Shown here: positions 1 to 10,769 of the stretch, one piece after another
How positions within the stretch are numbered: the first letter of the stretch is position 1
Layout: each line of letters starts with the position of its first letter
DNA from: Dendrolimus kikuchii
Taxonomy: Eukaryota; Arthropoda; Insecta; Lepidoptera; Lasiocampidae
Length of the DNA: 64,000 nucleotides
Assembly (NCBI GenBank): GCA_019925095.2
Contig: CM034410.1
Coordinates: 15,296,436-15,360,435, forward strand
Direction: 5' to 3'
Position numbers and translations under genes: made by a program
Notes under the pieces: generated by a model
The model's input: the letters and a program-made list of their open reading frames with translations, nothing else
What the model was told of the DNA's origin: nothing
Database searches by the model: none

Positions 1-812
1 GAGGATCGAGACTGATGAAATGAAATTATTGCTCTCCTCTACCAAGGATCTATCAAGGATTTGAGTACAGTAGTGGAGCACATTTATGGACAAGTTCACG
101 TAGCCAGTAATCTGGTCAATACACGTATTTGGTGACCTATCCATGCAATATGAAATCAAATTATATTTAAATTTAAATCCTGATAGGAAAGTTTCCCGTT
201 GATGAGACCTCAGAAGAATAATTTAGCATTACTGTTGAAGATAGGACAACTGTTAAACCTCGATGCATTTTGGAATAGATACAGGCTTATCACCCCCTCA
301 TCATCATCCGAGCGCTAAATCTCGATTGCGTTCTGAGCATCGCTTCTACGCCCAGGGTCCACTTTCCTACTTTTTTCTCTTGGGTTCCACCGAAACAGAA
401 AATCTTATCGTATGGTTCGCATAAGTGGAGAAACATTTCAGGCTTTTAGGGATTTCTGACTACAGACGAAATTCTAATATATCCCAAGGTCTAACCCACA
501 AGCCGTAATCTGAATGGTTTTATTGTTGATGATAAAACATAGTTATTCCTGTACGAATTTTAATAGTGTTCGGTGCTCCATGCTTCTCAATAATTTTATA
601 AATTCTACGCCTGCTTAGGATTACTTACAAGTGTAAGTTCCTTTGATGGAGATATCGTATTCAACCAATTGTTATCCACAGCTGAACGTGGCTTACGTTA
701 CCTCCACGAACGTCCCCAAGTTTCTACCACACATGCCAGTCCTCCGATTTCCTCATCCAGGGCGTACCTTGCACTGGTCACAGGTTTTGATGGAGTTTTG
801 TTATTCTTCAAG
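1..812. other. Non-coding stretch upstream of the first visible Kazal exon
   Basis: No exon could be supported here. No Kazal-type cysteine pattern is present, so the exon carrying the first part of the split upstream Kazal domain must lie left of the window or be missed. The only recognisable insert is a short RTE 3' fragment at 299-378. The rest is probably intron. Confidence 0.5.
299..378 (-). mobile_element. RTE-like LINE 3' end fragment (CAT/ATG tail)
   Basis: About 75 bp match the 3' end of the larger minus-strand RTE-like copy at 55899-56349. Both have a CATCATC tail followed by CCGAGCG and the shared block CGCCCAGGGTCC. Only the last part of the element is present, as expected from strong 5' truncation. 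Confidence 0.65.
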
Positions 813-989
813 GTCTGAGTGCGAGCTGCGCCGGTTGACGTGCGGGCAGCACGTGGTAGCTGTAGCGGCAGCGCACTGCCGCACCACGGCACTTTGCAAC
901 GGGGACTGCCCCGACACCGCCGCCTTCGTTTGTGGCTCCGACAATAGATTCTACAAGAACGAGTGCATCATGAAAAGGGAAAATTGCGG
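813..989 (+). CDS. Kazal gene exon: end of one domain and first half of the next
   Basis: The acceptor is TTCTTCAAG at 804-812 and the donor is GTACGT at 990. The exon is 177 bp and begins and ends in phase 2. It encodes [22 protein letters not shown], the tail of an upstream domain, then Cys1 to Cys5 of the next one. Splitting Kazal domains just after Cys5 lets the domain repeat by exon shuffling. Confidence 0.82.
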
Positions 990-2849
990 GTACGTCACTT
1001 TATTCTTCTTTTGAGTATAGCTTTACTTGATTTGCGTATTTAGCCAAGTATTAGCAAAAAGATGGATCCTTAGAAAGAGGATACATATTTGTGCTGCTTG
1101 GAGTTAAGACAGGTATGTGGGGTCCAGTTCACCCGCGAAAGCGGAACCCTGACCTTCAGGATGACACAGATACTTACCGGACACGGGTGTTTCGATAAGT
1201 ATCTGTGTCGCATTGTGGGCTGCTTGCCTTCCCCGGAATGCCGCCAGTGCGGCGCACCCGACACGGCGTTTCACACGAGACACAAGTAGGAGCGATCGAC
1301 TCTCTCTGCAGTCTGGTGAAAGCCATGTTGCATAGCAGCGATACCTGGGGGGCTGCGGTTACTTTTTGTGAGACGGTAATGTCTCTCAAAGAGGCCGCCG
1401 AACGAGATAGGGAGAGGAGTATTATTGCGCGTACTAATGCGACTCCACGCGGACGCCGGCGGTTGGCTGGCATCCGGAGACGCAGGTATACGCACGACTT
1501 CCCACCCTGAATAATACCGCTTCGGGGGGCCTTTAGCTATCAAGGGAGCAAAGGATTCATCACCCCCGCTGACGAAGTGAATGTGTTCTGATTCCCGGGG
1601 CACATTCAGGCACTTTTTGCGCTGGATCGGACTGGGCGTAACCACGTTCTAAGTCTCAGCCTTTCCTTCATAAAAAGCGCGGGGCACATGGGAGGAGGGT
1701 GGTTTTAGTGGGTAGTGGGTGTTGCCCGTGCAACTTCTCTGAGTCTCCACACAAGCTGGCTTGATTAGTGTTCGGATTGCCCCTTGTCAAAGGGGAAAGC
1801 CTTCATGATCAACTATGGTCTAATCCCTTGCAAAGGACCCAGTATTGTACGTAAATAGCATTTCCCCCGCCTTAAAAAAAAAAAGTTATGTGGGGTCCAT
1901 CCGTAAAGAATTTCTTCAAAGAAATTCAGTCCAGAAGACTAGTTATACTTCGCATAGTGAATAATAATTTCTATTCAGTGTGGTAATGCAACCAGTCTTC
2001 TATGCACGTTTATACTACCGCCTCATCGCTGAACTCTAATTTACAGCGAAAGCGCGGTGGCGCGCCAGCGACGTGGTGGTTGGTGACTTTGTGGTTACAT
2101 GTACGTATCATACTTGTACATTTTTGACATTTCTATATTATTTATATTACAGAAAACATATATTCGTGGTTCCTCTGAAGCGGTGCCTAGCGCGATTCCA
2201 GTACTCTGGCTGTGCTCGGGTTTGTCCACCGGAGTATGACCCCGTTTGTGGCACAGATGATAAGACTTACTCCAATAAATGCTTCCTTGAGATGGAGAAC
2301 TGCAGGTCTAGGTAAGTTGGTCAATAATTGTACAAGGTTAACTAGCTTCTGCCAGTGGCCTCGCTCGCGTAGATTAAAAATAGTCAATGTAGTTTGAGTA
2401 CTAGCCCCTTTTTCACCCACCACCTTAGAAATTCTACCCTTACAATTTCTAAAAATACCGATATAAGTATGCATTTATTTCTAACCAGAAGCAGGTAGTA
2501 CATAAAATTTCGTGCATATTAGAAACTTCAATTTTTCATCCTCTTAGGGGATGAATTTTCAAAAATCCTTTCTTAGTGTGCATCTACAGTATACAAAGAA
2601 TCCGCATACATATTTTCAAGGTCCTACCCTCAAAAATTTGGGCTGTGCGTTTATATGTCAGTCAGTGAATCAGTGAGGCCAAACAATTATATAGATAGAG
2701 ATACACGTATAAGAACAGAACAGAACATATAGACCAGTCTAAAGAATAATTCACGTATTTTTAATTTCAGGAGTCTCGTCCAGCTAAAATATCTAGGAAC
2801 ATGCACAGAACCGATCGCCGAAGAGCCCAAGAACTACTTGTATCGATAA
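813..2849 (+). CDS. Multi-domain Kazal-type serine protease inhibitor, 3' part of gene (three exons)
   Basis: Exons 813-989, 2153-2311 and 2771-2849 join in frame (all introns phase 2) and end at TAA 2847-2849. The first exon starts with the end of one Kazal domain (Cys4-x6-Cys5-x11-Cys6). A complete domain follows: C-x3-C-x7-C-x10-C-x6-C-x11-C, with the family signature [14 protein letters not shown] second complete domain has [13 protein letters not shown]. After the last cysteine a 13-residue tail ends the protein. Kazal domains are disulphide-bonded folds that block serine proteases through a loop after Cys2; most insect ones are secreted. The residue two places after Cys2 (expected P1) is Asp in one domain and Pro in the other, which is unusual. 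The signal peptide and earlier domains are not in view. An AATAAA lies at 2869-2874. Confidence 0.85.
1083..1926 (+). mobile_element. RepC remnant split by an R1-like LINE
   Basis: Bases 1083-1126 and 1887-1926 together match the RepC block around 21155-21225 (CATATTTGTGC followed by GTGGGGTCC and AAAGA.TTTCTTTAAA). The two halves are separated only by the LINE and share the 13-bp duplication TATGTGGGGTCCA at 1114-1126 and 1887-1899. Confidence 0.75.
1127..1886 (+). mobile_element. R1-like non-LTR retrotransposon, 5'-truncated 3' end
   Basis: The sequence encodes, with frame breaks, the C-terminus typical of R1-type LINEs: [11 protein letters not shown], a CRQC..DTAFHT zinc-knuckle-like segment, then [16 protein letters not shown] non-coding 3' UTR follows, ending in an A-run at 1873-1884. 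A 13-bp target-site duplication flanks it. Frame breaks make it a dead copy. Related copies are at 24497-25045, 32182-33110 and 48985-49250. Confidence 0.8.
2153..2311 (+). CDS. Kazal gene exon: Cys6 of one domain and Cys1-Cys5 of the last
   Basis: The acceptor is TATATTACAG ending at 2152 and the donor is GTAAGT at 2312. It is 159 bp, phase 2 to phase 2. It supplies the final cysteine of the first full domain (VVPLKRC) and the core of the second ([18 protein letters not shown]). Both splice sites are strong and the phase matches on both sides. Confidence 0.85.
2312..2770 (+). other. Kazal gene intron
   Basis: Intron of 459 bp with donor GTAAGT and acceptor TTTAATTTCAG. It contains a degraded interspersed repeat (about 2400-2690) resembling the block at 13110-13430. 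No exon or RNA gene is seen. Confidence 0.6.
2771..2849 (+). CDS. Kazal gene last exon
   Basis: It starts after TTTAATTTCAG and encodes the end of the last domain ([11 protein letters not shown]) and an acidic-basic tail before TAA. The joined codon AG|G restores Arg, keeping 11 residues between Cys5 and Cys6, as in the other domains. Confidence 0.85.
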
Positions 2850-4796
2850 ACCAAATGCTCACTCGATAAATAAATCGATACCAGTCATATCGATGTAACG
2901 CTTCTTCCGTATACAGGAGCTGAAGCCCGTATTTTAGTGCCAACTATCTTCTAATAAGTATTGTTAATTAAGTGATCAATATTCAAACTTCGTCTTCCAG
3001 TATCGATATATAACGATTATTTATTTGAAATAGATAATTCGATTTTTATTGTATTTCGTTGGCGAGAAAAGTGTATTGTTGTATTTGACAACGCGATAAA
3101 GAAGTATTAATCTTATTCATAATTAAATCAGGTTCAAATTTGCATTGTATTAGTTGTAGCTACAACTTGTTTTTTATTTCTGTAAAGTTCTTACAAGTTT
3201 TTTTCTCCTGGTAGCACTATACGAGTGATCAATATAGAAAAACTCATTTGCTGACTTTATATAACATGAACTTTAAACGCAAAATAATGTTTTGGCAGTT
3301 ATTTTGTGTAATAAATTTATGAATAGCAAAATACTAAAGTTTAAAACTATATAATTTTTATTCTCCTAGTATTACTCTGTGTGTAACGTAGAGCAAATTA
3401 CAAAATGGCTGATTATAAAAACAAAACAATGAAATGCTTACACATAAATTGCAGTTACTTTAATTCATCGTAAATAGCAATTAGAATGCTAAGCTGCTAA
3501 CTTGAAACTACCATTTTTGTTCTCCTGGTAGCACTGCACGTGTGGGCATGGAGTTTTACAAAATGGCTGATTATGAGAAAATAAGTTATTTTGTTTCATG
3601 TTAAATACAGTTAAGAATGCTAATTTGTTAACTAAAGTTATTATGAATGATAAGCTTACATTAAACTTGTTCTAAAACGCTAAGATCACTTCCCATGGTT
3701 GGTATAATTAGCCTGTTGGTTCTCCAGCAATAAAAACACTACAATACTTGACAATTCAAATGATGAAAACATTATTATTTGGCAGCTGATAAGATTGGCT
3801 ATAAGTTGTATTAGTCGCTCAATTAAATTTGAATAGCATTAAAGTGTAATGACACTTTAATTAATTTTGATATTAATGAATATCTAGATATTCCTGCAAT
3901 TTCACAAACAAAAGCGACAAATAAAAACGTTTTAGCATTCTTAATATGAATTAAAGTTAGATGATGTTTAGCGCTATTTAAATTTAGTTATTTCATAACG
4001 TAAATTATACTTACTATTTATTATCCCCTAGTAGATTTAAGTGAAAATTGTAAATAATTAGTGAAATAAACGTGGTATTATAATTATTAAAAATAATTTT
4101 ATATCGTAAAATTTGATGCATTTAAAAAGACTTATTTTTTATAAATTTCTTTAAAATTTACATTGACTTTCTTGGCTTAAATTATAATCTTTTTAAAACT
4201 ATTGTTATGTGTGTAGAAATTACGGTTTTCGTATGTATGTTTGTATCCGTTTCATGATTTTGAATATGAACAGATTTTCATGATATTTTGTATATATGTT
4301 TTCTATAGGACGGAGATGAACATAAAATACAAGTAAATACTCTTCCATCTTTAATGTTTTGATGTAACAGAACATAGCTAGAATTTTAACCAAAATTATT
4401 TTATTTTTTAAAACAAAGTCAAAGCTTCAATTTAATTAAACTTAAAAGCAGCTTATTAAGGCGTTAGTTTTATTTGATTTTTAATTAGAATGTTTAAAAA
4501 GTAATTATTTAAATAATAAATAGACGCTTAAGATCCTAGCGGTGTTCTTCTATATCCCGATACTGAAATATCTGCAATTAGTGATCTAGGCTAGTCAAGA
4601 CTTGACCCACTGGATGCTAAGGAAGCTAAGGCTTAGCCCACTAGAATATCGGAGGCGAACGTTAACCAGGTGATATAGAATTTGCGTGACATCTTGTATG
4701 AATATACTAAAATTAGAAGAAAAAGTACTCAGTTATAAGTGACTCCTAGTTTCTGACGAATTTAAAATCCTGTTATAGCAAAGTCTAAGTTAATCT
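2850..4796. other. AT-rich spacer downstream of the Kazal gene
   Basis: No coding region is supported. A likely polyadenylation signal AATAAA is at 2869-2874. A degenerate motif with core TTCTCCT.GTA..ACT recurs near 3204, 3361 and 3520, followed in two cases by AAAATGGCTGATTAT, so a decayed tandem repeat with a spacing of about 160 bp is likely. Confidence 0.4.
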
Positions 4797-5060
4797 ACGA
4801 TGGCTTCTATGGTTGAGTGGGCTAAGCTTTTCCCGTCTTACCTTATTACAACGTAGGCTCTGGGTTCGATTCCTGGCAAGTTAAATTTCAAAACAAACTG
4901 TTATCTACAATGGTCTGGGTGGATGAGATTGGCCTCATAGTGATCAGTTAGTTGTATCTGTATGTATATTATCAATAACTCGGGCGTAACTTTGCTTGAG
5001 GATATGTAATGTGTGTTTGTCTGCCGATTTATTTTATTTATTTATTTAATCTATATGATC
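4797..5060 (+). mobile_element. tRNA-derived SINE (first type)
   Basis: A pol III box A-like TGGTTGAGTGG (4810-4820) and box B-like GGTTCGATTCC (4863-4873) are spaced as in tRNA genes. A tRNA-unrelated body follows, ending in GTGTGTTTGTCTGCCGATT and an ATTT-rich tail. The same 3' end recurs at 19260-19290 with a different tail. The tRNA-like part does not fold into an intact tRNA. Confidence 0.6.
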
Positions 5061-5504
5061 TTTATTAGTGAAAAAATGTATTGTGTAGTGAATGGTAGAA
5101 AGTTGTTATGTATTGAATCTTATACTACATATTCGATAGTTTAAATTATATTATTATATTACGATTCTAATGTTGTAATAGAGAAATAAAAAATATTAAG
5201 AGAAAGATTTTTTTTTACGAAAACTTATGGACCCTGAAGATATAAACAACGAAGAAAAAAAAAATTAAAATTGTTTAGAATATTCCAGAAAATTCTAGAA
5301 GATAAGTAATGTTACTAAAGGTATACATAACTGCATCTGCTCAACTAAAGATGTCTAATAAATATAGAAATTGTCATATCAAGCAAGAACTAATATCACG
5401 TGGTTTCGAAATTAGGAAATTCCGGAAAATATAAAAAAATCCCGGATTATATTACTTTAATATTAATCGGATCCTAATTAGCCGAAAATTTAATTTATTA
5501 AATC
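5061..5504. other. AT-rich sequence without recognised features
   Basis: No exon, RNA gene or dated repeat was recognised. It separates the SINE from the tandem array at 5505. Confidence 0.4.
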
Positions 5505-5818
5505 CATCCTACCCACTACCTACCCTACCCACTACCTACCCTACCCTCTACCTACCCTATCCACTACCTACCCTACCCTCTACCTACCCTACCCACTACC
5601 TACCCTACCCTCTACCTACCCTACCCTCTACCTACCCTACCCTCTACCTACCCTACCCACTACCTACCCTACCCACTACCTACCCTACCCACTACCTACC
5701 CTACCCACTACCTACCCTACCCACTACCTACCCTACCCACTACCTACCCTACCAGTGGGTAGGGTAGGTAGTGGGTAGGGTAGGTAGGGTAGGGTAGGTA
5801 GTGATCTACCCTACCCAC
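5505..5818. repeat. CCTACCCTACCCACTA-type minisatellite with strand switch
   Basis: About 250 bp of a 16-bp unit, alternating CCACTA and CCTCTA variants, run head to tail. At about 5754 the array flips to the complementary GTGGGTAGGGTAGGTA orientation for some 55 bp and then returns. The array therefore contains a hairpin-forming palindromic joint. It is C-rich on one strand, but it is not the insect telomere repeat TTAGG. Confidence 0.9.
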
Positions 5819-5819
5819 T

Positions 5820-6395
5820 GTAAAACATTCTCGGAAAAAATTCCGCAAGATTCCGGGAATATAAAGAATCGCATCACTTGAAAAAGGACTTAGGCTATCG
5901 TTCTAGTGAGATCGTATCGAAGTCGGCTAATATTTATGCAGTCTAACTAATTTATAGCATTCCCGGAAAAAAAATCCGCGGGATTTCCCAGACACTAAGT
6001 ACCACAGCATTTGAAAAGGAACGTAAACTATTGTCTTCGCATAAGTTGTATCAAAATCGGCTAATTTTCATGCATACTAACCACTTCAAACCACTCCTGG
6101 GAAAATTTCCACAGAATCGCGAGGACTCAAAATATCGCAGCATTTAAAAAACAATGTAAACTAAAGTGTCAGTGAAAACTATGTCGGAATAAGCAAATTC
6201 TTACGCCCCAAGCAACTTCAAACCGCTCCTTGGAAAATTCCCGCGGGATTACCAGGATGAAAGTAACACAAATTTCATTATCGATTAGTGAAAAAAACCG
6301 CATCGGAATTTGTTTTTTTTTCAGTCTGTCCGCTTTAAGTCATTCCCAGGAAAAATACCGCAAATTTGCTATTGACCAGCGAAAACCGCATTGAA
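5820..6395. repeat. Degenerate tandem repeat, about 132-bp unit
   Basis: A block resembling TCC.GGAAAAATTCCGCGGGATT recurs near 5826, 5959, 6091, 6223 and 6340, giving steps of 133, 132, 132 and 117 bp. Each is followed by similar text including AATCGGCTAAT. The units are well diverged, so the array is old. Confidence 0.65.
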
Positions 6396-6407
6396 ATCGG
6401 CCCAATC

Positions 6408-6719
6408 GTTTTTTTTTTATTGCTGGAGTTCAGCAGACAGGCAGACGGCCCACTTGATGGAAAGCGGTTACCATCGCCCATGGACATTTGCAACACCAAA
6501 GATGCTACAAATGCGCTGCTGCTCTCTTAAGGGAAACTGGAACCTGGTCACTAATGCCGGAACACAACTCAAGGTTGTTATGGCGACATACTCTAGACCA
6601 GGGGTGGTAGCCATCCAGTCGGGCAAATGCCCTACCACCTGGCTGTGGGTTGTTAAGTCGCCTCTTACGACAGGCCGCCCGGCCGCAGGAAATTGTATTC
6701 TTTCTCCGTTCCTGCACGT
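6408..6719 (-). mobile_element. RepA element, near full length
   Basis: On the minus strand it starts with GTGCAGGAACGGAGAAAG and ends with CTCCAGCAATAAAAAAAA. Nearly the whole family consensus is present. The A-rich end sets the sense strand. Open frames across it are not conserved as genes. Confidence 0.85.
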
Positions 6720-7330
6720 ATATCATTTTTTCCATCATTCATAAATAGTCTATTCCAATTGGTTTTTTTATAGCTTCTATGCACATATTTAGATGCGCAT
6801 GTGAATAGGGGATGTTGTAAATGAATGCGTGTTCTGGTAAACCAAGATTATTTATTCACTCATACATGTGCATTATATTATTACAATGAGTAACGCGTCG
6901 CGGGTGTGAATGATGGAAGGCAAGACATTCGATGCAATTTGCTGAGTAGGCAGTGTCCCCCACAGCTTCAATGTACAGACACGGCGTTTTTAGAATTTTA
7001 TGATAATGCTAGCTGACTCGGCCACTGTGGCTGTGGCTCAGTAGATTTTTTTTTAATTATAAATTCAAACGAAACCTATCTTATGTCCCAAGTTGGAACA
7101 AATCGCACCCTTAAAATTATAGAAACCTAAATCAAAATTTTAAATCATTGGATTTAAATAACTGTCACATAAAAAATAAGGTACAAAATTGAATAACTTG
7201 ATATGTTGAATTAGGTATCTATAATTCTAAAGATGCGAAATCCGGAAAAATGAAAAAAATCATCAAAATCGGTTGAGTTTCGGAGTTCATCGTAGTCGAA
7301 CACTGTGACACGCCTTTTTTATATATATAG
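6720..7330. other. Non-coding stretch with an interspersed-repeat 3' end
   Basis: Nothing is recognised up to about 7240. At 7240-7330, a segment with AAAATCGGTTGAG..TTCGGAG and ACTGTGACACG matches the end of the repeat family seen at 39360-39430. Confidence 0.4.
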
Positions 7331-7332
7331 AT

Positions 7333-7610
7333 AGACTAGCTGTGCCCGCGACGTCGTCCGCGTGGAATTTGCTTTCAAAACCCTCCGATTTTGAAACATT
7401 CTTCATTGGTCCTCCGCTCCTATTGGTCTTAGCGTGATGATATATAGTCTATGAAGTGAAGTTATGTATGTATGTATGTATATATAGTCTATAGCCTTCC
7501 TCGATAAATGGGCTATCTAACACTGAAATAATTTTTCAAATCAGACCAGTAAGTAGTTCTTGAGATTAACGCGTTCAATCAATCAATATTAGTATATTTG
7601 GCTACAACAC
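7333..7610 (+). repeat. Interspersed repeat (CTAGCTGTGCCCGCGAC head)
   Basis: It has the head CTAGCTGTGCCCGCGACGTC and the body motif AGCCTTCCTCGATAAATGGG, ending with an ATCAATCAATATTAG-like segment. Further copies are at 8024-8160 (3' part) and 30350-30560 (minus). No coding capacity is visible, so the class is not assigned. Confidence 0.6.
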
Positions 7611-8023
7611 TAATACTTACATTTTAAATATCGCGATATCTTTTGAATGAAACGTCCGAATTTAATAATTCAAAAAGTTCTAGAAAAGTATCGAATTCGT
7701 CTTGAATATGGAGTAATTTATTTTGATAAGGATTAATACCAAGGTACAAAATATAGAGTTTTTGAAGCGACGGCATTTTAATTATTGAAAAAAATAAAAG
7801 AAAACACTTATTGTGAGATAACAACAATAGTTAGACATATGATTAGGCAATATTTTTTGTAGACAATTATATGTTCTGCAAAGTGGTAATACATTGTTTT
7901 GTTCTATAATCAATAGTTTTCGCAGCGCACGCCGTGTAAGGATTTTTTCGGGTCATTTTTTTACACCTTGTTACATTATTGGACTTTTAGTAAGGATCCC
8001 TATTTTTTTTGAAAACATAATTT
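7611..8023. other. AT-rich sequence, nothing recognised
   Basis: No splice-bounded frame, RNA gene or known repeat was recognised in this stretch. Confidence 0.4.
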
Positions 8024-8160
8024 AGCCTATATAGCCTTCCTCGATAAATGTACTATTCAACACTGAAAGAATTTTTCAAATCGGACCAGCGGTTCTTGAG
8101 ATTAGCGCGTTTAAACAAACAAACAAACAAACTCTTCAGCTTTATAATATTAGTTTAGAT
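8024..8160 (+). repeat. 3' part of the interspersed repeat also at 7333
   Basis: It matches AGCCTTCCTCGATAAATG and ends with AAACAAACAAACAAAC then CTCTTCAGCTTTATAATATT. It is truncated at its 5' side. Confidence 0.65.
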
Positions 8161-8924
8161 AAGCTGTTTGGGGAAAAGTTTCCTTCCGTACTATTTTCCA
8201 ACATGTAATGCGCTGAACTATACGCCGCGTAAGTCCAACTATTAGGTGCGTTTGATGTGCCATGTCATACCAACCGAATACTAAGGACGCGTTATGGTAG
8301 TAACTCACAACGCCCAAAATGTTCCGTCAACCATTCCACATGGCGACCACGGTCGCTATGGTCGTGGCAAAAACTTCACTAATGACGTCATTATTTTCGA
8401 TCACACAGCGCTCACAACAACCCATGTCAAGAGGTGTGTCGAAGTGGTCGTTACCCACAGAGCATAATGTCTATCGATTGACATTGAAAAAGGCGCGATT
8501 TTCAAATCAACCAATGAAATCTGCGTATTTCGTCGTTTATGACATTAACGATCCATAGTCTGTTCCACTAGAATTTATGATTGTAACGTCCGCAAGCAAG
8601 TGTAACGCGAAAAATCGCGTTCGTGACCGTGGTCGTCGTGAGCCTCTTGTGGAACGTAGCTTAAGTGTAACGCCAGAATCATCGGTCTTATTGTCTCGCC
8701 GAAGGTTCGGCATTGCACCTCCAGAGGTATGTCACTACACTAAGGTAAACTACACTAAACTAAATATTTTCTGATCAATTCACAATGTATTTATCTATAC
8801 ATACAAATAAATAAAATTTCTATACATACAAATAAATAAAATTCAAGTGTCCGTTTGTAACGTCAAAATAGCAGCTTTTTACTAAATGCGTATGAAGGTA
8901 TATATATCGTTACGTTAAGTATTA
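8161..8924. other. GC-richer block with an imperfect inverted repeat; possible DNA-element remnant
   Basis: Bases 8333-8354 (CCATTCCACATGGCGACCACG) are imperfectly inverted at 8624-8654 (GACCGTGGTCGTCGTGAGCC). The segment between is less AT-rich than its surroundings and has an open frame of 79 codons with no recognisable domain. Bases 8805-8900 match an interspersed repeat also at 11515-11600. I do not call a gene. Confidence 0.35.
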
Positions 8925-8995
8925 TATCATTCTCAGACATTCTCTATTCTATTCGTTTAGTGCTAATGCCACTTGTATTTAGGGCCAGGTAAGTG
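8925..8995. repeat. Half of a miniature inverted-repeat element
   Basis: CTATTCGTTTAGTGCTAATGC followed by CACTTG and GGGCC matches one arm of the palindromic element at 33889-34022. Only one arm is present. Confidence 0.6.
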
Positions 8996-9124
8996 ACTTC
9001 ACATCACTAGAATAGTGTCATCTTGATTTGTTCTAAGTTTTGTAGTGTTTAGAAATTTTTCATTAATTTAGTCGAAGTCAGAAAAGCGTCTTCCGCTACG
9101 TATCCTCCGATTTAACGCAGGAAC

Positions 9125-10716
9125 CCTAAAAGAAAAAATATATTTGAAATTGTGCGTATAAACATAATTCGTAACACTCTCTAACACAGTCACAGTCGTA
9201 AAAACATAACTAATAACACTCTCTACAATCACAGTCTTAAAAACGTAACTAATAACAGTCCTACAATCACAGATGTAAAAACATAACTAGTATCACTCCT
9301 ATAAGCACAAAAGTAGAAACATAACTCATAACACTCTCTACAATCACAGTCTTAAAAACATAACTCATAACACTCTCTACAATCACAGTCGTAAAAACAT
9401 AACTCATAACACTCTCTACAATCACAGTCTTAAAAACATAACTCATAACACTCTCTACAATCACAGACGTAAAAACATAACTCGTAATACTCCTACAATC
9501 AAAGTCGTAAAAACATAACTTGTAACACTCTACAATCAAAGTCGTAAAAACATAACCCATAACACTCTCTACAATCAGTCATAAAGACATAACTTGTAAC
9601 ACTCCTACAATCACAGTCGTAAAAATATAACTAGTATCACTCCTATAAGCACAAAAGTAGAAACATAACTCGTAACACTCCTATAATCGCAGTCGTAAAA
9701 ACATAACTTGTAACACTCTACAATCACAGTCGTAAAAACATAACTCATAACACTCCTACAATCACAGTTGTGAAAACATAACTCGTGACACTCTCTACAA
9801 CCACAGACATAAAAACATAGCGAGTAACTCTCCTATAATCAAAGACGAAAAAACATAACTCGTAACACTCTCTACAATCACAGACGTATAAACATAACTC
9901 GTAACACTCTCTACAATCACAGTCTTAAAAACGTAACTAATAACAGTCCTACAATCACAGATGTAAAAACATAACTAGTATCACTCCTATAAGCACAAAA
10001 GTAGAAACATAACTCGTAACACTCCTATAATCGCAGTCGTAAAAACATAACTTGTAACACTCTAAAATCACAGTCGTAAAAACATAACTCATAACACTCC
10101 TACAATCACAGTTGTGAAAACATAACTCGTAACACTCTCTACAACCACAGACATAAAAACATAGCGAGTAACTCTCCTATAATCAAAGACGAAAAAACAT
10201 AACTCGTAACACTCTCTACAATCACAGACGTATAAACATAACTCGTAACACTCTCTACAATCACAGTCTTAAAAACGTAACTAATAACAGTCCTACAATC
10301 ACAGATGTAAAAACATAACTAGTATCACTCCTATAAGCACAAAAGTAGAAACATAACTCGTAACACTCCTATAATCGCAGTCGTAAAAACATAACTTGTA
10401 ACACTCTACAATCACAGTCGTAAAAACATAACTCATAACACTCCTACAATCACAGTTGTGAAAACATAACTCGTGACACTCTCTACAACCACAGACATAA
10501 AAACATAGCGAGTAACTCTCCTATAATCAAAGACGAAAAAACATAACTCGTAACACTCTAACAATCAGAGTCGTAAAAACATAACTTGTAACACTTTCCA
10601 ATGACACTCGTAAAAAGATAACTCATAACACTCCTACAATCACAGACGTAAAAACATAACTAGTATCACTCCTATAATCAAAGCCGTAAAAACATAACCC
10701 ATAACACTCTCTAGTC
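9125..10716. repeat. Satellite array, 38-bp monomer with 344-bp higher-order unit
   Basis: About 40 monomers of the form ACATAACTCGTAACACTC plus TACAATCACAGTCGTAAAA run through the block. Monomers come as distinguishable variants. The variant AGTCTTAAAAACGTAAC recurs at 9233, 9921 and 10265, exact steps of 688 and 344 bp, so nine monomers form a 344-bp higher-order unit. Long open frames in the array are by-products of the repeat. Confidence 0.92.
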
Positions 10717-10769
10717 AGTGCAGTCAATAAAAATAATGATGAGTGATAAATAAACATAGCACATATATG

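Larger units (their letters stand above)
990..2152 (+). other. Kazal gene intron holding an R1-like LINE nested in a RepC fragment
   Basis: The intron runs from donor GTACGT to acceptor TATATTACAG. Most of it is the R1-like LINE copy at 1127-1886, inserted into a remnant of the RepC family. Nothing was recognised in 1926-2152. Confidence 0.7.

Noticed and set aside
5505..5818. Interstitial telomere repeats
   Set aside because: The unit is CCTACCC/CCACTA-based and does not match the insect TTAGG telomere motif.
6391..6744. Recurrent open frames of 70-120 codons (ESGYHRLWTFATPK and QERRKNTISCGRAACRKR types) at many places
   Set aside because: They are the two strands of RepA copies. The frames are shifted, truncated and start at different places, and they track the repeat, not a gene.
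9267..9560. A 97-codon repeat protein on the minus strand
   Set aside because: It lies wholly inside the 38-bp satellite. The frame is open only because that monomer stretch lacks stops.
9125..10716. Possible CRISPR array (regular repeats of about 38 bp)
   Set aside because: There are no unique spacers; the units are contiguous variants of one monomer in eukaryotic DNA.
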